From: Halomonas sp. McH1-25
Lineage (GTDB): Bacteria > Pseudomonadota > Gammaproteobacteria > Pseudomonadales > Halomonadaceae
Direction: 5' to 3'
Assembly: GCF_022348165.1 (NCBI RefSeq)
Contig: NZ_JAKRFI010000001.1
Coordinates: forward strand, 744,001-808,000
DNA: 64,000 nucleotides
The notes under the pieces were generated by a model, which saw only the letters and a list, made by a program, of their open reading frames with translations, was not told where the DNA came from and made no database searches. The position numbers and the translations under genes are program-made. Of this stretch, positions 1 to 12,398 are shown piece by piece. How positions within the stretch are numbered: position 1 is the stretch's first letter; the number at the start of each line of letters is the position of its first letter.

Positions 1-1253
1 ACGGCTTCGGCTTCGTCGCCCTTCTTGAACTGACGAACGGCTTCTTCGCCGGTCTCGGTCCAGGAAATGTCGGACAGATGAACCAGGCCGTCAATACCGC
101 CTTCCAGGCCGATGAAGATACCGAAATCGGTGATCGACTTGATGGTACCGGAAACGCGATCGCCCTTGTTGTAGCGCGCGTTGAAGTCTTCCCACGGGTT
201 AGTGGTGCACTGCTTGATACCCAGGGAGATACGACGACGTTCCTCGTCGATGTCCAGTACCATGACTTCCACGTCGTCACCGACCTGAACGACCTTGGAC
301 GGGTGGATGTTCTTGTTGGTCCAGTCCATTTCGGACACGTGGACCAGACCCTCGACACCCTCTTCCAGCTCGGCGAAGCAGCCGTAGTCGGTAAGGTTGG
401 TGACGCGGGCGTTGACCTTGGTGCCTTCCGGGTAGCGATCCTTGATGTTGACCCACGGATCCTCGCCCAGCTGCTTCAGGCCCAGCGATACGCGATTGCG
501 CTCGCGGTCGAACTTGAGCACCTTGACATTGATCTCATCGCCAACGGCAACGATCTCGGAGGGATGCTTGATGCGCTTCCAGGCCATGTCGGTGATGTGC
601 AGCAGGCCATCGACGCCGCCCAGATCGACGAACGCACCGTAATCGGTAAGGTTCTTGACGATACCGGTGATCTGCTGACCTTCCTGCAGGGTCGCGAGCA
701 GAGCTTCGCGCTCGGCGCTGTTCTCGGCTTCGAGAACGGCACGCCGGGAAACCACGACGTTGTTACGCTTGGGATCGAGCTTGATGACCTTGAAGTCGAG
801 CTCTTTGTTTTCCAGGTGCGCAGTGTCGCGAACCGGACGCACATCGACCAGGGAACCCGGCAGGAAGGCGCGGATGGATGCCACGTCGACAGTGAAACCG
901 CCCTTGACCTTGCCGTTGATCACGCCCTTGACGATCTCGTCCTTCTCGAAGGCTGCTTCCAGCTCTTTCCACGCTTCGGCACGCTTGGCCTTCTCGCGGG
1001 ACAGACGGGTTTCGCCGAAACCGTCTTCGACGGCTTCCAGGGCAACCTTGACTTCATCGCCAACGCCAATGGTCAGTTCGCCATTGTCGTCCTTGAACTG
1101 AGCAGCGGGAATCTGCCCTTCGGACTTCAGGCCGGCGTTAACGGTAATCCAGTCACCATCGATGTCCACCACGGTCGCCATGACGATGGCACCGGGTTCC
1201 ATGTTGATGTCCTGGAGAGACTGTTCAAACAATTCAGCAAAGCTTTCGCTCAT
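1..1253 (-). CDS. rpsA: 30S ribosomal protein S1 (partial, C-terminus off the window)
   Basis: Ribosomal protein S1 binds mRNA on the 30S subunit and helps initiate translation of mRNAs with weak or structured leaders. The reading frame starts at ATG 1253 ([21 protein letters not shown]) and runs off the left edge after about 417 codons; the family is usually about 557 residues, so roughly the last quarter is missing. The visible part holds successive S1 (OB-fold) repeats, recognisable from the recurring '[15 protein letters not shown]', '[21 protein letters not shown]' and '[23 protein letters not shown]' patterns. GTAGGATG lies just upstream as a ribosome-binding site. It is the last gene of the gyrA-to-rpsA supraoperon, 185 nt after cmk, so it may also have its own promoter; I could not pick one with confidence. 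Confidence 0.97.
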   Translation of the reverse strand, partial: MSESFAELFEQSLQDINMEPGAIVMATVVDIDGDWITVNAGLKSEGQIPAAQFKDDNGELTIGVGDEVKVALEAVEDGFGETRLSREKAKRAEAWKELEAAFEKDEIVKGVINGKVKGGFTVDVASIRAFLPGSLVDVRPVRDTAHLENKELDFKVIKLDPKRNNVVVSRRAVLEAENSAEREALLATLQEGQQITGIVKNLTDYGAFVDLGGVDGLLHITDMAWKRIKHPSEIVAVGDEINVKVLKFDRERNRVSLGLKQLGEDPWVNIKDRYPEGTKVNARVTNLTDYGCFAELEEGVEGLVHVSEMDWTNKNIHPSKVVQVGDDVEVMVLDIDEERRRISLGIKQCTTNPWEDFNARYNKGDRVSGTIKSITDFGIFIGLEGGIDGLVHLSDISWTETGEEAVRQFKKGDEAEA

Positions 1254-1438
1254 GAGCATCCTACGTGATCAACGTTAATGGCGGTTGTCGCCTTCTCCGC
1301 ACCACCAGCAAGTACGGGCCTACTGCACAAGTCCCCGGGGATGTTAGCGCTGGTTTGACCTGGCCCGGCTCTCAGTCAGTTGCCGAACCACGTCTTCACA
1401 TCTTGCCGGGGGTCCCGGAAGCGTCTGTCTCACTGGAC

Positions 1439-2134
1439 TCAGGCCGAAGGAATAAAGCCTTGATCAGCGAGAAGTCTCTGTATGTGATCCACCACATCCG
1501 GTATCGTCAGCTCGGTGGTGTCCAACTCTACGGCATCGTCTGCCGGTTTGAGCGGCGCCACGGCGCGCTGCATATCGCGCGCGTCCCGAGCTTGAATCTC
1601 TTTCAAAAGACTCGATAGACTAGCACTTTCGCCAGCCTCCTGCAACTGAAGGAAACGCCGGCGGGCACGCTCTTCAGCCGACGCGGTAAGGAATATTTTG
1701 AGCGGTGCATCGGGAAAGACCACGGTCCCCATGTCTCTCCCGTCGGCGACCAGCCCCGGAGCCTGGCGGAAGTCGCGTTGACGCGCCAATAGCGCCTGAC
1801 GTACCGCGGGCAAGGCAGCGACCTGAGACGCTCTTTCCCCGGCGGCTTCGGTGCGGATGGCCGTGCCGACATCCTCGCCTTCGAGCATGATCCGGGTGGT
1901 GCCATCCTCGGCCAGGAACGTCACGTCCAGCGTTTCCGCCAAACGAGCCAACGCCGGCTCGTCATCGAGCATGACGCCGTGCTTGGCGGCGGCATGCGCG
2001 GTCAGACGATACAGGGCACCGGAATCAAGCAGATGCCATCCCAGACGCTCGGCAATGAGCCGGCTGATCGTTCCCTTGCCGGCACCGCCGGGCCCATCGA
2101 TGGTCAGCACCGCCGCCTGATGCGGGGAGTTCAT
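1439..2134 (-). CDS. cmk: Cytidylate kinase
   Basis: Phosphorylates CMP and dCMP with ATP in the cytoplasm, feeding pyrimidine salvage and DNA/RNA synthesis. The 231-residue protein has the usual length and opens with the P-loop GPGGAGKGT (residues 14-22), followed by the DSGALYR segment that binds the CMP sugar, and further on the conserved [15 protein letters not shown] stretch and the lid region around AEERARRR. The start ATG overlaps the tyrA-aroA stop by four bases (ATGA), so translation is probably coupled. The cmk-rpsA pair downstream of aroA is conserved in gammaproteobacteria. Confidence 0.97.
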   Translation of the reverse strand: MNSPHQAAVLTIDGPGGAGKGTISRLIAERLGWHLLDSGALYRLTAHAAAKHGVMLDDEPALARLAETLDVTFLAEDGTTRIMLEGEDVGTAIRTEAAGERASQVAALPAVRQALLARQRDFRQAPGLVADGRDMGTVVFPDAPLKIFLTASAEERARRRFLQLQEAGESASLSSLLKEIQARDARDMQRAVAPLKPADDAVELDTTELTIPDVVDHIQRLLADQGFIPSA

Positions 2135-4383
2135 GCATCCACCTCCTCCAGAGTCAGTCCGACCCGGCGCGCCAGATCGACAAAGCCGGGGAATGACGTC
2201 GCCACATTGGCGCAGTCATCGACAACGATGTCGTCACTGGCGCGCAAGCCAGCAATGGTGAATGCCATGGCGATACGGTGATCGCCATGACTGTCGATAT
2301 GCCCACCCCCATAGCTGGGCTTGTCGTCGCCGTTACCGACGATATCGATGCCGTCTTCGTAAAGGCTATTTTCGACCCCGAGAGTGGACAGACCATCGGC
2401 CATGGACTGCAACCGGTCGGACTCCTTCACGCGGAGTTCCTCGGCTCCCCGCAGGCGGGTCGTGCCACTGGCGTTGGCCGCGGCAATGAACAGCGCGGGG
2501 AATTCGTCGATGGCCAACGGTACCTGGTCGACCGGAACATCGATACCCCGGAGCGGCGCATAGCGCACCCGGATGTTGGCCACCGGCTCGCCACCCACTT
2601 CGTCCTCGTCGAACAGCTCGAGGTTGGCCCCCATGGCCTTGAGTATGTTGATGACCCCGATGCGCGTCGGGTTGATGCCAACATGCTCGAGCGTCAGATC
2701 GGCCCCAGGCGTGATCGCAGCGGCCACCAGGAAGAACGTCGCCGAAGAGATATCCGACGGCACATCGATGGGGGCTGCCGTAAGATGCCCACCGCCTTGC
2801 AGCCAGGCCACGTCGCCTTCGCGGGTGACCGGATAGCCAAAGCCGTTGAGCATGCGCTCGGTGTGATCGCGGGTCGGCGCCGGCTCGCGTACACGCGTCT
2901 CGCCCTCGGCATACATGCCCGCCAGCAGTAGACAGGACTTCACCTGGGCGCTGGCCATGGGCATATCGTAATCTATGCCCTTGAGCGTCTGTCCGCCCTT
3001 GATCTTCAACGGCGGTCGACCACCTTCGGCCGTTTCGATGATGGCGCCCATCAGACGCAGCGGATCGGCAACGCGCCCCATGGGGCGCTTGGTCAGCGAG
3101 ACATCGCCGGTCAGCTCGGTATCGAATGCCTGACCGGCAAGCAGGCCGGCAAACAAGCGCATCGCGGTACCGGCATTGCCGACGTATAAAGGGCCGGCCG
3201 GTTTTTTCAGGCCATGCATGCCGACACCGTGAATCGTCACGCGCCCCTGATGCGGGCCCTCGATGACGACTCCCATTTCCCGGAAAGCCTGCAGCGTGGC
3301 CAGGCTATCCTCGCCTTCGAGAAAGCCCTGGACCTGGGTCACTCCTTCGGACAGGGCACCGAGCATGATCGACCGGTGCGAGATCGACTTGTCGCCCGGG
3401 ACGCGAATCGTGCCAGTGACATTGCCGCCGGGGCTGACACGGTAGCGGACGTTGCGTTGTTCCATCGCCTGATATCTCGTCTGATTCAAAAGGGTATCGA
3501 AGTAATGCCGGGCATGGCTGGCCCGGTCGAAGATGCCCAGCATGGCATCGCCATCGCCTTTCATAACGGCCTGCCGAAGCCTCGCGACACCGACCTCGAA
3601 ATCGTCCAGGGCATCCAACACGGCCTCGCGATTGGCCGTGAAGATGTCACGCCACATCACCGGATCGCTACCGGCAATGCGAGTGAAATCGCGAAACCCG
3701 CCCGCGGCGTAGCGGAAGATATCGAGCCGCTCGTCCTGGCGCGCCAGGGTGTCCACTAGCGAGAACGCCAGCAGATGGGGCAAATGGCTAGTCCGCGCCA
3801 GCACCTGGTCATGACGCGCCACGTCCATTTCCAACACCTCGGCGCCGCAGGCCTGCCACAGCAACCGGACCCGCGCCAATGCCGCCGGATCGGTATCGAA
3901 CCGGGGAGTCAGAATCACCTTGTGGCGGCAGTACAGCGCAGGATTGGAAGCCGCCACCCCACTCTTCTCGGAGCCGGCGATAGGATGGCCAAGCACGAAA
4001 CGCGACGGCAACCGGCCAAAGACTCGCTCGGCCGCCTGCTGAATCGCCAGTTTTGTGCTGCCGACATCGGTGATCACCTGATCGTCGAGTAACGGCGCCA
4101 GCTCGGCCATGACCGGCTCCATGGCCATCACCGGCACAGCCAACACGATCAGTGAGCTGCCCGGTACCAAGGTTGCCAGTTCGGTCCCGCCATCGTCGAT
4201 GACACCCAAGGCAATGCCTTGCTCGATCTCGGCCGGATCGCGATCGCAGGCTACGATTTTTCCCGCATAGCCCGCCGCTTTCAGACCGGCAGCCAACGAC
4301 CCACCGATCAATCCCAAGCCGACTACCAGTATGCACGATTCGCTTACCGCCACCGCGGCGGATACGCTGCGTCGATCAAGCAT
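2131..4383 (-). CDS. Bifunctional prephenate dehydrogenase / EPSP synthase (TyrA-AroA fusion)
   Basis: A 750-residue fusion of two enzymes of aromatic amino acid synthesis. Residues about 15-305 are a TyrA-type prephenate (cyclohexadienyl) dehydrogenase: the NAD-binding [12 protein letters not shown] at 22-33 and the substrate-site HPIAGSE at 133-139 are visible. Residues about 315-750 are 3-phosphoshikimate 1-carboxyvinyltransferase (AroA/EPSP synthase): [22 protein letters not shown], the [11 protein letters not shown] loop, [10 protein letters not shown] and LRVKESDRL are present. The two activities act on shikimate-3-phosphate before chorismate and on prephenate after it. The fusion is typical of Pseudomonas- and Halomonas-type gammaproteobacteria. 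It starts one base after the pheA stop and overlaps cmk by four bases, so the block is translationally coupled. The N-terminus may be up to 15 residues shorter. Confidence 0.96.
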   Translation of the reverse strand: MLDRRSVSAAVAVSESCILVVGLGLIGGSLAAGLKAAGYAGKIVACDRDPAEIEQGIALGVIDDGGTELATLVPGSSLIVLAVPVMAMEPVMAELAPLLDDQVITDVGSTKLAIQQAAERVFGRLPSRFVLGHPIAGSEKSGVAASNPALYCRHKVILTPRFDTDPAALARVRLLWQACGAEVLEMDVARHDQVLARTSHLPHLLAFSLVDTLARQDERLDIFRYAAGGFRDFTRIAGSDPVMWRDIFTANREAVLDALDDFEVGVARLRQAVMKGDGDAMLGIFDRASHARHYFDTLLNQTRYQAMEQRNVRYRVSPGGNVTGTIRVPGDKSISHRSIMLGALSEGVTQVQGFLEGEDSLATLQAFREMGVVIEGPHQGRVTIHGVGMHGLKKPAGPLYVGNAGTAMRLFAGLLAGQAFDTELTGDVSLTKRPMGRVADPLRLMGAIIETAEGGRPPLKIKGGQTLKGIDYDMPMASAQVKSCLLLAGMYAEGETRVREPAPTRDHTERMLNGFGYPVTREGDVAWLQGGGHLTAAPIDVPSDISSATFFLVAAAITPGADLTLEHVGINPTRIGVINILKAMGANLELFDEDEVGGEPVANIRVRYAPLRGIDVPVDQVPLAIDEFPALFIAAANASGTTRLRGAEELRVKESDRLQSMADGLSTLGVENSLYEDGIDIVGNGDDKPSYGGGHIDSHGDHRIAMAFTIAGLRASDDIVVDDCANVATSFPGFVDLARRVGLTLEEVDA

Positions 4384-4384
4384 A

Positions 4385-5476
4385 TTAAAGTACGCCCTGG
4401 GGATAAGACCCCAGCACCTTCACCTCGGCAGAACGCATACGGACCTCTTCGAGCATGGCAGCCACCTCCGGCTGATCGACGTGCCCTTTGAAGTCGATGA
4501 AGAATACGTAATTCCAAGCGCCGGTACGCGACGGGCGCGTCTCGAGACGCGTCATATCGATCTGATGACGATGGAACGGTTCGAGTAGGTCATGCAGGGC
4601 ACCCGGCTGGTTGCGCATGGCAACCACCAGCGAGGTCTTGTCGTCGCCGGACATCGGCACGCTCTCATGGCCGATGATCAGGAATCGCGTGGAGTTGTCC
4701 GGGCGGTCCTCGATTTTCTCGGCGATCCTGTCGAGTCCATACAGCTTGGCAGCCATGTCGCCAGCGATCGCGGCACTGTGCCACTCGGTCTTGACCAGGC
4801 GCGCAGCCTCGGCATTGGACGATACCGGTACGCGTTCGGCGTGGGGATAATGCGCATCGAGCCACTTGCGGCATTGCGCGAACGACTGGGGATGAGAATA
4901 GATGCGCGAGATCTTGTCCTGTCGCGTGGTGGACGACACCAGCAGATGATGGTGGATGCGCAGCACCACTTCGCCGCAGATCTTCATGGACGAATCCATG
5001 AACGAATCCAGCGTATGGTTGACCACTCCTTCGGTCGAGTTTTCTACCGGGACCACGCCATAGTTGACAGCCCCCGCCTCGACCTCGCGGAACACCTCAT
5101 CGATGGCTGCCATCGGCAAGCTCCTGGCGCTTTCACCGAAGTGCTTCAACGCAGCCTGCTGGGTAAACGTGCCCTCCGGCCCCAGATAGGACACCTTGAC
5201 CGGTTGTTCGAGGGCCAGACAGGCGGACATGATTTCGCGAAACAGTCGCGCCATCTCTTCGGAGTCCAACGGCCCGGTATTCAGCGCCATGATACGCCGT
5301 AACACCTGAGCCTCCCGCTCGGGACGGTAGAACACCGCCTGAGGATCGTCGGCGGTCTTCACCTGGGCAACGGTCTGGGCGCACATGGCGCGCTCGCTGA
5401 TCAGTCGCAGGATCTCGCTGTCGATGGCATCGATGCGATTGCGCAACTCGTCGAGATTGACCGGGGATTCGCTCAT
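4385..5476 (-). CDS. pheA: Bifunctional chorismate mutase / prephenate dehydratase (P-protein)
   Basis: Converts chorismate to prephenate and then to phenylpyruvate on the phenylalanine branch. The 363 residues divide into an AroQ-type chorismate mutase (about 1-90, beginning NLDELRNRIDAIDSEILRLI), a prephenate dehydratase domain (about 95-275, YLGPEGTFTQQAALKHFG and VPVENSTEGVV) and a C-terminal ACT domain that binds phenylalanine (LETRPSRTGAWNYVFFIDF). A strong ribosome-binding site, GAGAGGAA, precedes ATG 5476. It follows serC after 36 nt and ends one base before tyrA-aroA. In Pseudomonas an aminotransferase gene (hisHb/hisC2) usually lies between these two genes; it is absent here. Confidence 0.97.
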   Translation of the reverse strand: MSESPVNLDELRNRIDAIDSEILRLISERAMCAQTVAQVKTADDPQAVFYRPEREAQVLRRIMALNTGPLDSEEMARLFREIMSACLALEQPVKVSYLGPEGTFTQQAALKHFGESARSLPMAAIDEVFREVEAGAVNYGVVPVENSTEGVVNHTLDSFMDSSMKICGEVVLRIHHHLLVSSTTRQDKISRIYSHPQSFAQCRKWLDAHYPHAERVPVSSNAEAARLVKTEWHSAAIAGDMAAKLYGLDRIAEKIEDRPDNSTRFLIIGHESVPMSGDDKTSLVVAMRNQPGALHDLLEPFHRHQIDMTRLETRPSRTGAWNYVFFIDFKGHVDQPEVAAMLEEVRMRSAEVKVLGSYPQGVL

Positions 5477-5512
5477 TGTTCAGTTCCTCTCACTCAGCAC
5501 GTCCAGCCCACA

Positions 5513-6595
5513 TCACCCGCGACGTTGCTCGAAATCCTGCATGAAACTCACGAGCGCATCCACTGACGCTTCCGGCACCGCATTGTAAAGACTGGCGCGC
5601 ATACCGCCCACGCTACGATGCCCCTTGAGATTGAGCAGACCGGCCGCGTCGGCCTCATTCAGGAAAACGTCATTGAGCGAATCGTCGGCCAGCACGAAGG
5701 GCACGTTCATTCGCGAACGATTGATCGGCTCGATGGGATTGCTATAGAAATTGCTGGCGTCGATGGCGCCGTAAAGCTTGGCCGCCTTGCGTTCATTGAT
5801 GGCGTTCATGGCCTCCAGGCCGCCAATGTCATCACGCAGCCACTCGAATACCAGGCCGGCAAGATACCAGGCATAGGTCGGCGGGGTGTTGTACATCGAG
5901 CCGTGTTCGGCCATGACCCGGTAGTTGAACATGGTCGGCGTGTCCTTACGTGCACGATCGAGCAGATCGTCGTTCACGATGACCAGTGTCAGTCCTGCCG
6001 GGCCGATGTTCTTCTGTGCACCGGCATAGATCACCCCGAAACGCGACACGTCCAACGGCGCAGACAGGATCGACGAAGACATATCGCAACACAGCGGCGC
6101 GAGACATTCGGGAACATAGTCGAAGGCCAGTCCACCGATCGTCTCGTTGTCGGTATAGTGCAGATACGCAGCATCGCTGGACAGGGCAATATCGCTTGGC
6201 CGCGGGACGGCAGTCAGCCCATTGGCCTCGCTGGACGCGGCGATATGTGCTCCCCCCAAATGCTTGGCTTCGGCAATCGCCTTCTTGCCCCAGATACCCG
6301 TATAAAGGTAATTGGGGGTTCCGCCATTACCCAGCAGGTTGTAAGGCAGCATGGCGAACTGGGTCGAGGCTCCCCCCTGCAGAAAAAGCACCCTGTAGTT
6401 ATCGGGCACCTCGAGCAACGACCGCAGCGTGGCTTCCGCGCCTTCGGCGATGGCCGTGAACTCGGGACTACGATGGCTCATTTCCATGACGGAAAGTCCA
6501 CGGCCCTGATAGTCGAGCATCTCGTCGCGAGCGCGCTCCAGGACCGGGGCGGGAAGTGCCGCTGGGCCGGCACAGAAATTATGGTGACGTGTCAT
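5513..6595 (-). CDS. serC: Phosphoserine aminotransferase
   Basis: PLP-dependent transaminase that makes 3-phosphoserine for serine synthesis and also acts in pyridoxal phosphate biosynthesis. The protein starts MTRHHNFCAGPAALPAPVLE, the standard SerC N-terminus, giving 360 residues, the family's normal length. The open frame extends further upstream without any homology, so ATG 6595 was chosen. The PLP lysine lies in FGVIYAGAQKNIGPAGL. A GAGAG element lies upstream of the start. It lies between a gyrA-linked hairpin and pheA, as in the Pseudomonas supraoperon. Confidence 0.97.
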   Translation of the reverse strand: MTRHHNFCAGPAALPAPVLERARDEMLDYQGRGLSVMEMSHRSPEFTAIAEGAEATLRSLLEVPDNYRVLFLQGGASTQFAMLPYNLLGNGGTPNYLYTGIWGKKAIAEAKHLGGAHIAASSEANGLTAVPRPSDIALSSDAAYLHYTDNETIGGLAFDYVPECLAPLCCDMSSSILSAPLDVSRFGVIYAGAQKNIGPAGLTLVIVNDDLLDRARKDTPTMFNYRVMAEHGSMYNTPPTYAWYLAGLVFEWLRDDIGGLEAMNAINERKAAKLYGAIDASNFYSNPIEPINRSRMNVPFVLADDSLNDVFLNEADAAGLLNLKGHRSVGGMRASLYNAVPEASVDALVSFMQDFEQRRG

Positions 6596-6622
6596 CAGTG
6601 CTGACTCTCGCAAAGCCCTACG

Positions 6623-6649
6623 AAAACGACCGCCGGTAAGCGGCGGTCG
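6623..6649 (-). terminator. Probable rho-independent terminator of gyrA
   Basis: A perfect 9-bp stem (CGACCGCCG / CGGCGGTCG) with a 5-base loop lies 14 nt after the gyrA stop and is followed on the minus strand by TTTT. The U-run is short, so read-through into serC is likely; no room is left for a full serC promoter after it other than within this element. Confidence 0.6.
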
Positions 6650-6662
6650 CTGTGCATCGTTA

Positions 6663-9416
<2,754 letters not shown>

Positions 9417-9549
9417 GGGTCGTCGAATCCTTTGGCACTGCGACTGGTAAGCGGCTGGCATATGGCATGCAAGCATCATCCCATGCGTTGCCTGACGGCA
9501 CGCAGACAGGATGGTCGATCCTCCGAATCGGAGAGATCGTAATCGGCGG

Positions 9550-9555
9550 ATTATA
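9550..9555 (-). promoter_or_regulatory. gyrA promoter (-10 box)
   Basis: A perfect TATAAT on the minus strand about 134 nt upstream of the gyrA start. The -35 region 17 nt further upstream (TGCCTT) is poor. The predicted leader contains a hairpin (9516-9539, CTCCG-AAT-CGGAG plus flanking GATC arms with one bulge) close to the transcript start. Confidence 0.55.
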
Positions 9556-9591
9556 CCATTGTGCGAAGGATTAAGGCAGCGCGCGAAGCGA

Positions 9592-10026
9592 TCATCCTGC
9601 CTGGTTTTCGGGCTCGAGAACCAACGGCTTGAGCGTCTCGCGCAGATCGTCCTCGATACTCATGGCCCGACCAGACCGACTGTCGAGCAGCACGAAGGTG
9701 AAATCGGCATCCGCGATGGGCTTGCCATCGCCGATACGCTTGATTTCCTGATGCATGACGGCACTGCGATGATTCAGCCCCGAAAGAGAGGTGAGTATCT
9801 CCAACTCATCGTTCATGACTGCAGCACGCCGATAGTTGATGTTGAGATTGACCGCCACGACCGCCAACCCCTGATTGAACAGTGCCAACAGATCGAATTG
9901 TTGTTCGAAATAGGCCCAGCGTCCCTCTTCGAGAAACTCCAGGTAGCGGGCATTGTTGACGTGGGCATAGCCGTCGAGATGAAAGCCGCGCACTCGCACG
10001 GTCGAACGGGCGATACGTTGATCCAT
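9592..10026 (-). CDS. Acyl-CoA thioesterase, hotdog fold (YbgC/FcbC-like)
   Basis: A 144-residue single-domain protein. [19 protein letters not shown] (residues 18-36) matches the 4-hydroxybenzoyl-CoA-thioesterase type motif, with Asp18 as the likely catalytic acid and the HVNN signature. Such enzymes hydrolyse acyl-CoA or acyl-ACP thioesters in the cytoplasm; the substrate cannot be told from sequence. AAGG lies very close to ATG 10026. It is transcribed away from rdgC across a 230-nt gap and stands alone. I see no link to its neighbours. Confidence 0.85.
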   Translation of the reverse strand: MDQRIARSTVRVRGFHLDGYAHVNNARYLEFLEEGRWAYFEQQFDLLALFNQGLAVVAVNLNINYRRAAVMNDELEILTSLSGLNHRSAVMHQEIKRIGDGKPIADADFTFVLLDSRSGRAMSIEDDLRETLKPLVLEPENQAG

Positions 10027-10256
10027 GGCCTTGAAGCGTCCTGTTATGGAAAGTCAGAGCAGCCCCTGGAGTCTAGTCAGATTACCATCGAGTAACAAAC
10101 AACTGTTTTAAACTAAATGTCCTAGCGCTGGATCGCGATGCGACATCCCTTCAACGCCCCCTGACGACGACAGTCTCGCTTGCCATCCCCGGAATGCCAC
10201 TGGCACCCTCTGACGCTATTCGACATAATGTGCCTCCTTTTAAACGGAACGACACC

Positions 10257-11186
10257 ATGTGGTTCAAGCACTTGCATCTCTACCGCGTGCATGACGCCCC
10301 GACACTGAGCGACGAGGAGCTGATTGAGGCTCTTGATGAGCAGGCCTTTCGCCCCCTAGGTAGCGTTGAAGCCAAGCGCATGGGCTGGAGTGCACCTGCC
10401 GGCCGCGGCAGCCAGCAGCGTCTGCATGAGATTCAAGGCCACCGCCTGGTGTCCGCCCTGCGTCAGGAGCGGCTCTTGCCTACCTCGGTAGTCAAGGAGG
10501 AGATGGAAAGCCGGGCAGCCGAACGTGAAGAAGCCGAGGGGCGTCCGTTGCGCCGCCAGGAAAAGCAGGCACTGAAAGAACAGATCTACGAAGAATTTCT
10601 GCCGCGCGCCTTCGTACGCACGCAGCGTATCGATCTGTGGTGGGACACACAGCGACAGCTGATCGGCGTCAACGCCTCGAGCCGCAAGCGCGCCGAGGAT
10701 GTACTCGACCTGTTGCGCCAGACTTTGGGTAGCCTCAAGGTGACCCCCCTGGCTACCAAGGCCACGCCCATGCGCGCCATGACGGAATGGCTCAACGACC
10801 CTGAAAAGCGCCCCGCGGCATTGGTGCTGGGCGATCAGGTCGAACTCAAGGCCATCAGCGGCGACGAAAGCGTGCTACGCGGACGCCAGATCGATCTCGA
10901 TGGCGATGAAATACAGACGGCGCTCGAGGCCGGCCGACAGGCAACCCGGCTGGCCTTTACCATCGACGAGTCGCTGTCCCTGGTGCTGACCGATGATTTT
11001 GCCTTGAAGACCCTGCGCTTTGCCGACGCCCTGATCGACGAGGCCAGCCAGACCGACGATGGCGACGACCCCGTCCTGCGCCTAGAAACCGATTTCGCGC
11101 TGATGACCCGGGCGCTTTCCAACACTATCGAACAACTCATCGAATGGCTGGGTGGCGAAGCCACACCCGCCACACCGACGCCATGA
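10257..11186 (+). CDS. rdgC: Recombination-associated protein RdgC
   Basis: RdgC forms a DNA-binding ring that limits RecA loading and is associated with the nucleoid. The start MWFKHLHLYRVHD matches the family N-terminus (MWFKNL-LYR), so ATG 10257 is preferred over the longer frame from 10194; the product is 309 residues, the usual length. Characteristic segments include GSVEAKRMGWSAPAGR, RQEKQALKEQ and LTDDFALKTLRFAD. The stop overlaps the next gene's start (ATGA), making a two-gene unit. Confidence 0.95.
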   Translation: MWFKHLHLYRVHDAPTLSDEELIEALDEQAFRPLGSVEAKRMGWSAPAGRGSQQRLHEIQGHRLVSALRQERLLPTSVVKEEMESRAAEREEAEGRPLRRQEKQALKEQIYEEFLPRAFVRTQRIDLWWDTQRQLIGVNASSRKRAEDVLDLLRQTLGSLKVTPLATKATPMRAMTEWLNDPEKRPAALVLGDQVELKAISGDESVLRGRQIDLDGDEIQTALEAGRQATRLAFTIDESLSLVLTDDFALKTLRFADALIDEASQTDDGDDPVLRLETDFALMTRALSNTIEQLIEWLGGEATPATPTP

Positions 11187-12346
11187 CAGATCAGCTTTCT
11201 CAAGAAACCTTCGAGAACATCCGCCCCTATCACGACGACGAAGTCGCCGAGGTACTTGCGCGGCTCGCACACAACAACGAATTTCTCGATGCCATCACGC
11301 GCTACCGGCTCCCCCGCTTGGCCCGCCACGCGCCGTGGCTGGCTCGCTTCCTCGCGGGCCGCGCCCTATCACGGCAGATGCGCGGCGTGGATAGCGTGGC
11401 CGAGTTCCAGGATCGCATTGCCGTCTATATGCGACACATGATCGCCAAGACCACCGATGCCTTCGAGGTCGAGGGTCTCGACAAGCTGGACCCCGCCCAA
11501 GCCTACCTGTTCATCGGCAACCACCGCGATATCGCGCTCGATCCGGCGTTCGTCAATTTCGCGCTCTACCAGGCCGGGCGCAACACGGTACGCATCGCCA
11601 TCGGCGACAACTTGCTGCAAAAACCCTACGTCACCGATCTGATGCGTCTCAACAAGAGCTTCATCGTGCCGCGCAGCGCCAAGGGCAAGCGGGCCATGCT
11701 CGCCGCCTACCAGGCACTTTCCCGTTACATTCGCCACTCGATCACCGTCGACAATCATTCGGTGTGGCTGGCCCAACGCGAAGGTCGCGCCAAGGACGGG
11801 ATCGACCGGGCCGACCCGGCCATCATCAAGATGCTGACCATGGCACGCCGGCAGCAGGACAAGGAAGCCAGCCTGGGCGATGCGATTCGTGAACTGCATA
11901 TGGTGCCGGTATCGATCAGCTACGAATACGACCCCTGTGACGTGCAGAAGGCACGCGAGCTGTATGCCGTGCACACCGCAGGCCGTTACGAAAAGGCCGA
12001 TTTCGAGGATATTCGCTCGATCGTCGCCGGCATCACCGGCAGCAAGGGGCGCATCAAGCTGACCTTCGGCACCCCGCTGACTGCCGATTTCGACACGCCG
12101 GACCAGGTCGCCGAAGAGATCAATCGCCAGGTACTGGGTGGCTATCACACCTTTCCCAGCCACGAACTGGCGCTCGAAACCAGTGGCAAGGCCCCTGACC
12201 TGCTCGATCTGAGCGAGGTAAACGGTGCCGATCGTGAGCGCTTCGCCGCCCGACTCAACGAGGTTCCCAGCGAGTTGCGCGAGTGGTGGCTGGCACAGTA
12301 CGCCAACCCGATCCTCAACCGCGCGGGACGGATCAAGGCAGACTAA
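11183..12346 (+). CDS. PlsC-like 1-acylglycerol-3-phosphate acyltransferase family protein
   Basis: A 387-residue protein with a glycerolipid acyltransferase core. The motif block FIGNHRDIALDPAFVN (110-125) contains His114 and Asp120; the spacing is HX5D rather than the canonical HX4D, a variant I cannot assign to a biochemically known subgroup. A second block NKSFIVPRSAKGKR (157-170) resembles the substrate-phosphate motif. The protein is longer than PlsC (about 245 residues), with extra sequence at both ends and no obvious transmembrane segment. It overlaps rdgC by four bases, so is probably co-expressed with it. A role in membrane lipid acyl transfer is likely but unproven. Confidence 0.8.
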   Translation: MTDQLSQETFENIRPYHDDEVAEVLARLAHNNEFLDAITRYRLPRLARHAPWLARFLAGRALSRQMRGVDSVAEFQDRIAVYMRHMIAKTTDAFEVEGLDKLDPAQAYLFIGNHRDIALDPAFVNFALYQAGRNTVRIAIGDNLLQKPYVTDLMRLNKSFIVPRSAKGKRAMLAAYQALSRYIRHSITVDNHSVWLAQREGRAKDGIDRADPAIIKMLTMARRQQDKEASLGDAIRELHMVPVSISYEYDPCDVQKARELYAVHTAGRYEKADFEDIRSIVAGITGSKGRIKLTFGTPLTADFDTPDQVAEEINRQVLGGYHTFPSHELALETSGKAPDLLDLSEVNGADRERFAARLNEVPSELREWWLAQYANPILNRAGRIKAD

Positions 12347-12371
12347 CTGCAACCGTTGTTTCGAGACTAAT

Positions 12372-12396
12372 CGGCGCTGGGCGACAGCCAGCGCCG
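12372..12396. terminator. Hairpin between convergent acyltransferase and trkH genes
   Basis: A perfect 9-bp stem CGGCGCTGG / CCAGCGCCG with a 7-base loop fills the short gap between two convergent genes. There is no U-run on either strand, so it may work only as a transcript-stabilising or rho-assisted end. Confidence 0.45.
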
Positions 12397-12398
12397 GC

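Noticed and set aside
78-1268. 396-codon plus-strand frame across rpsA
   Set aside because: Antisense to a clear S1 coding sequence; GC-rich codon usage of rpsA creates the open frame.
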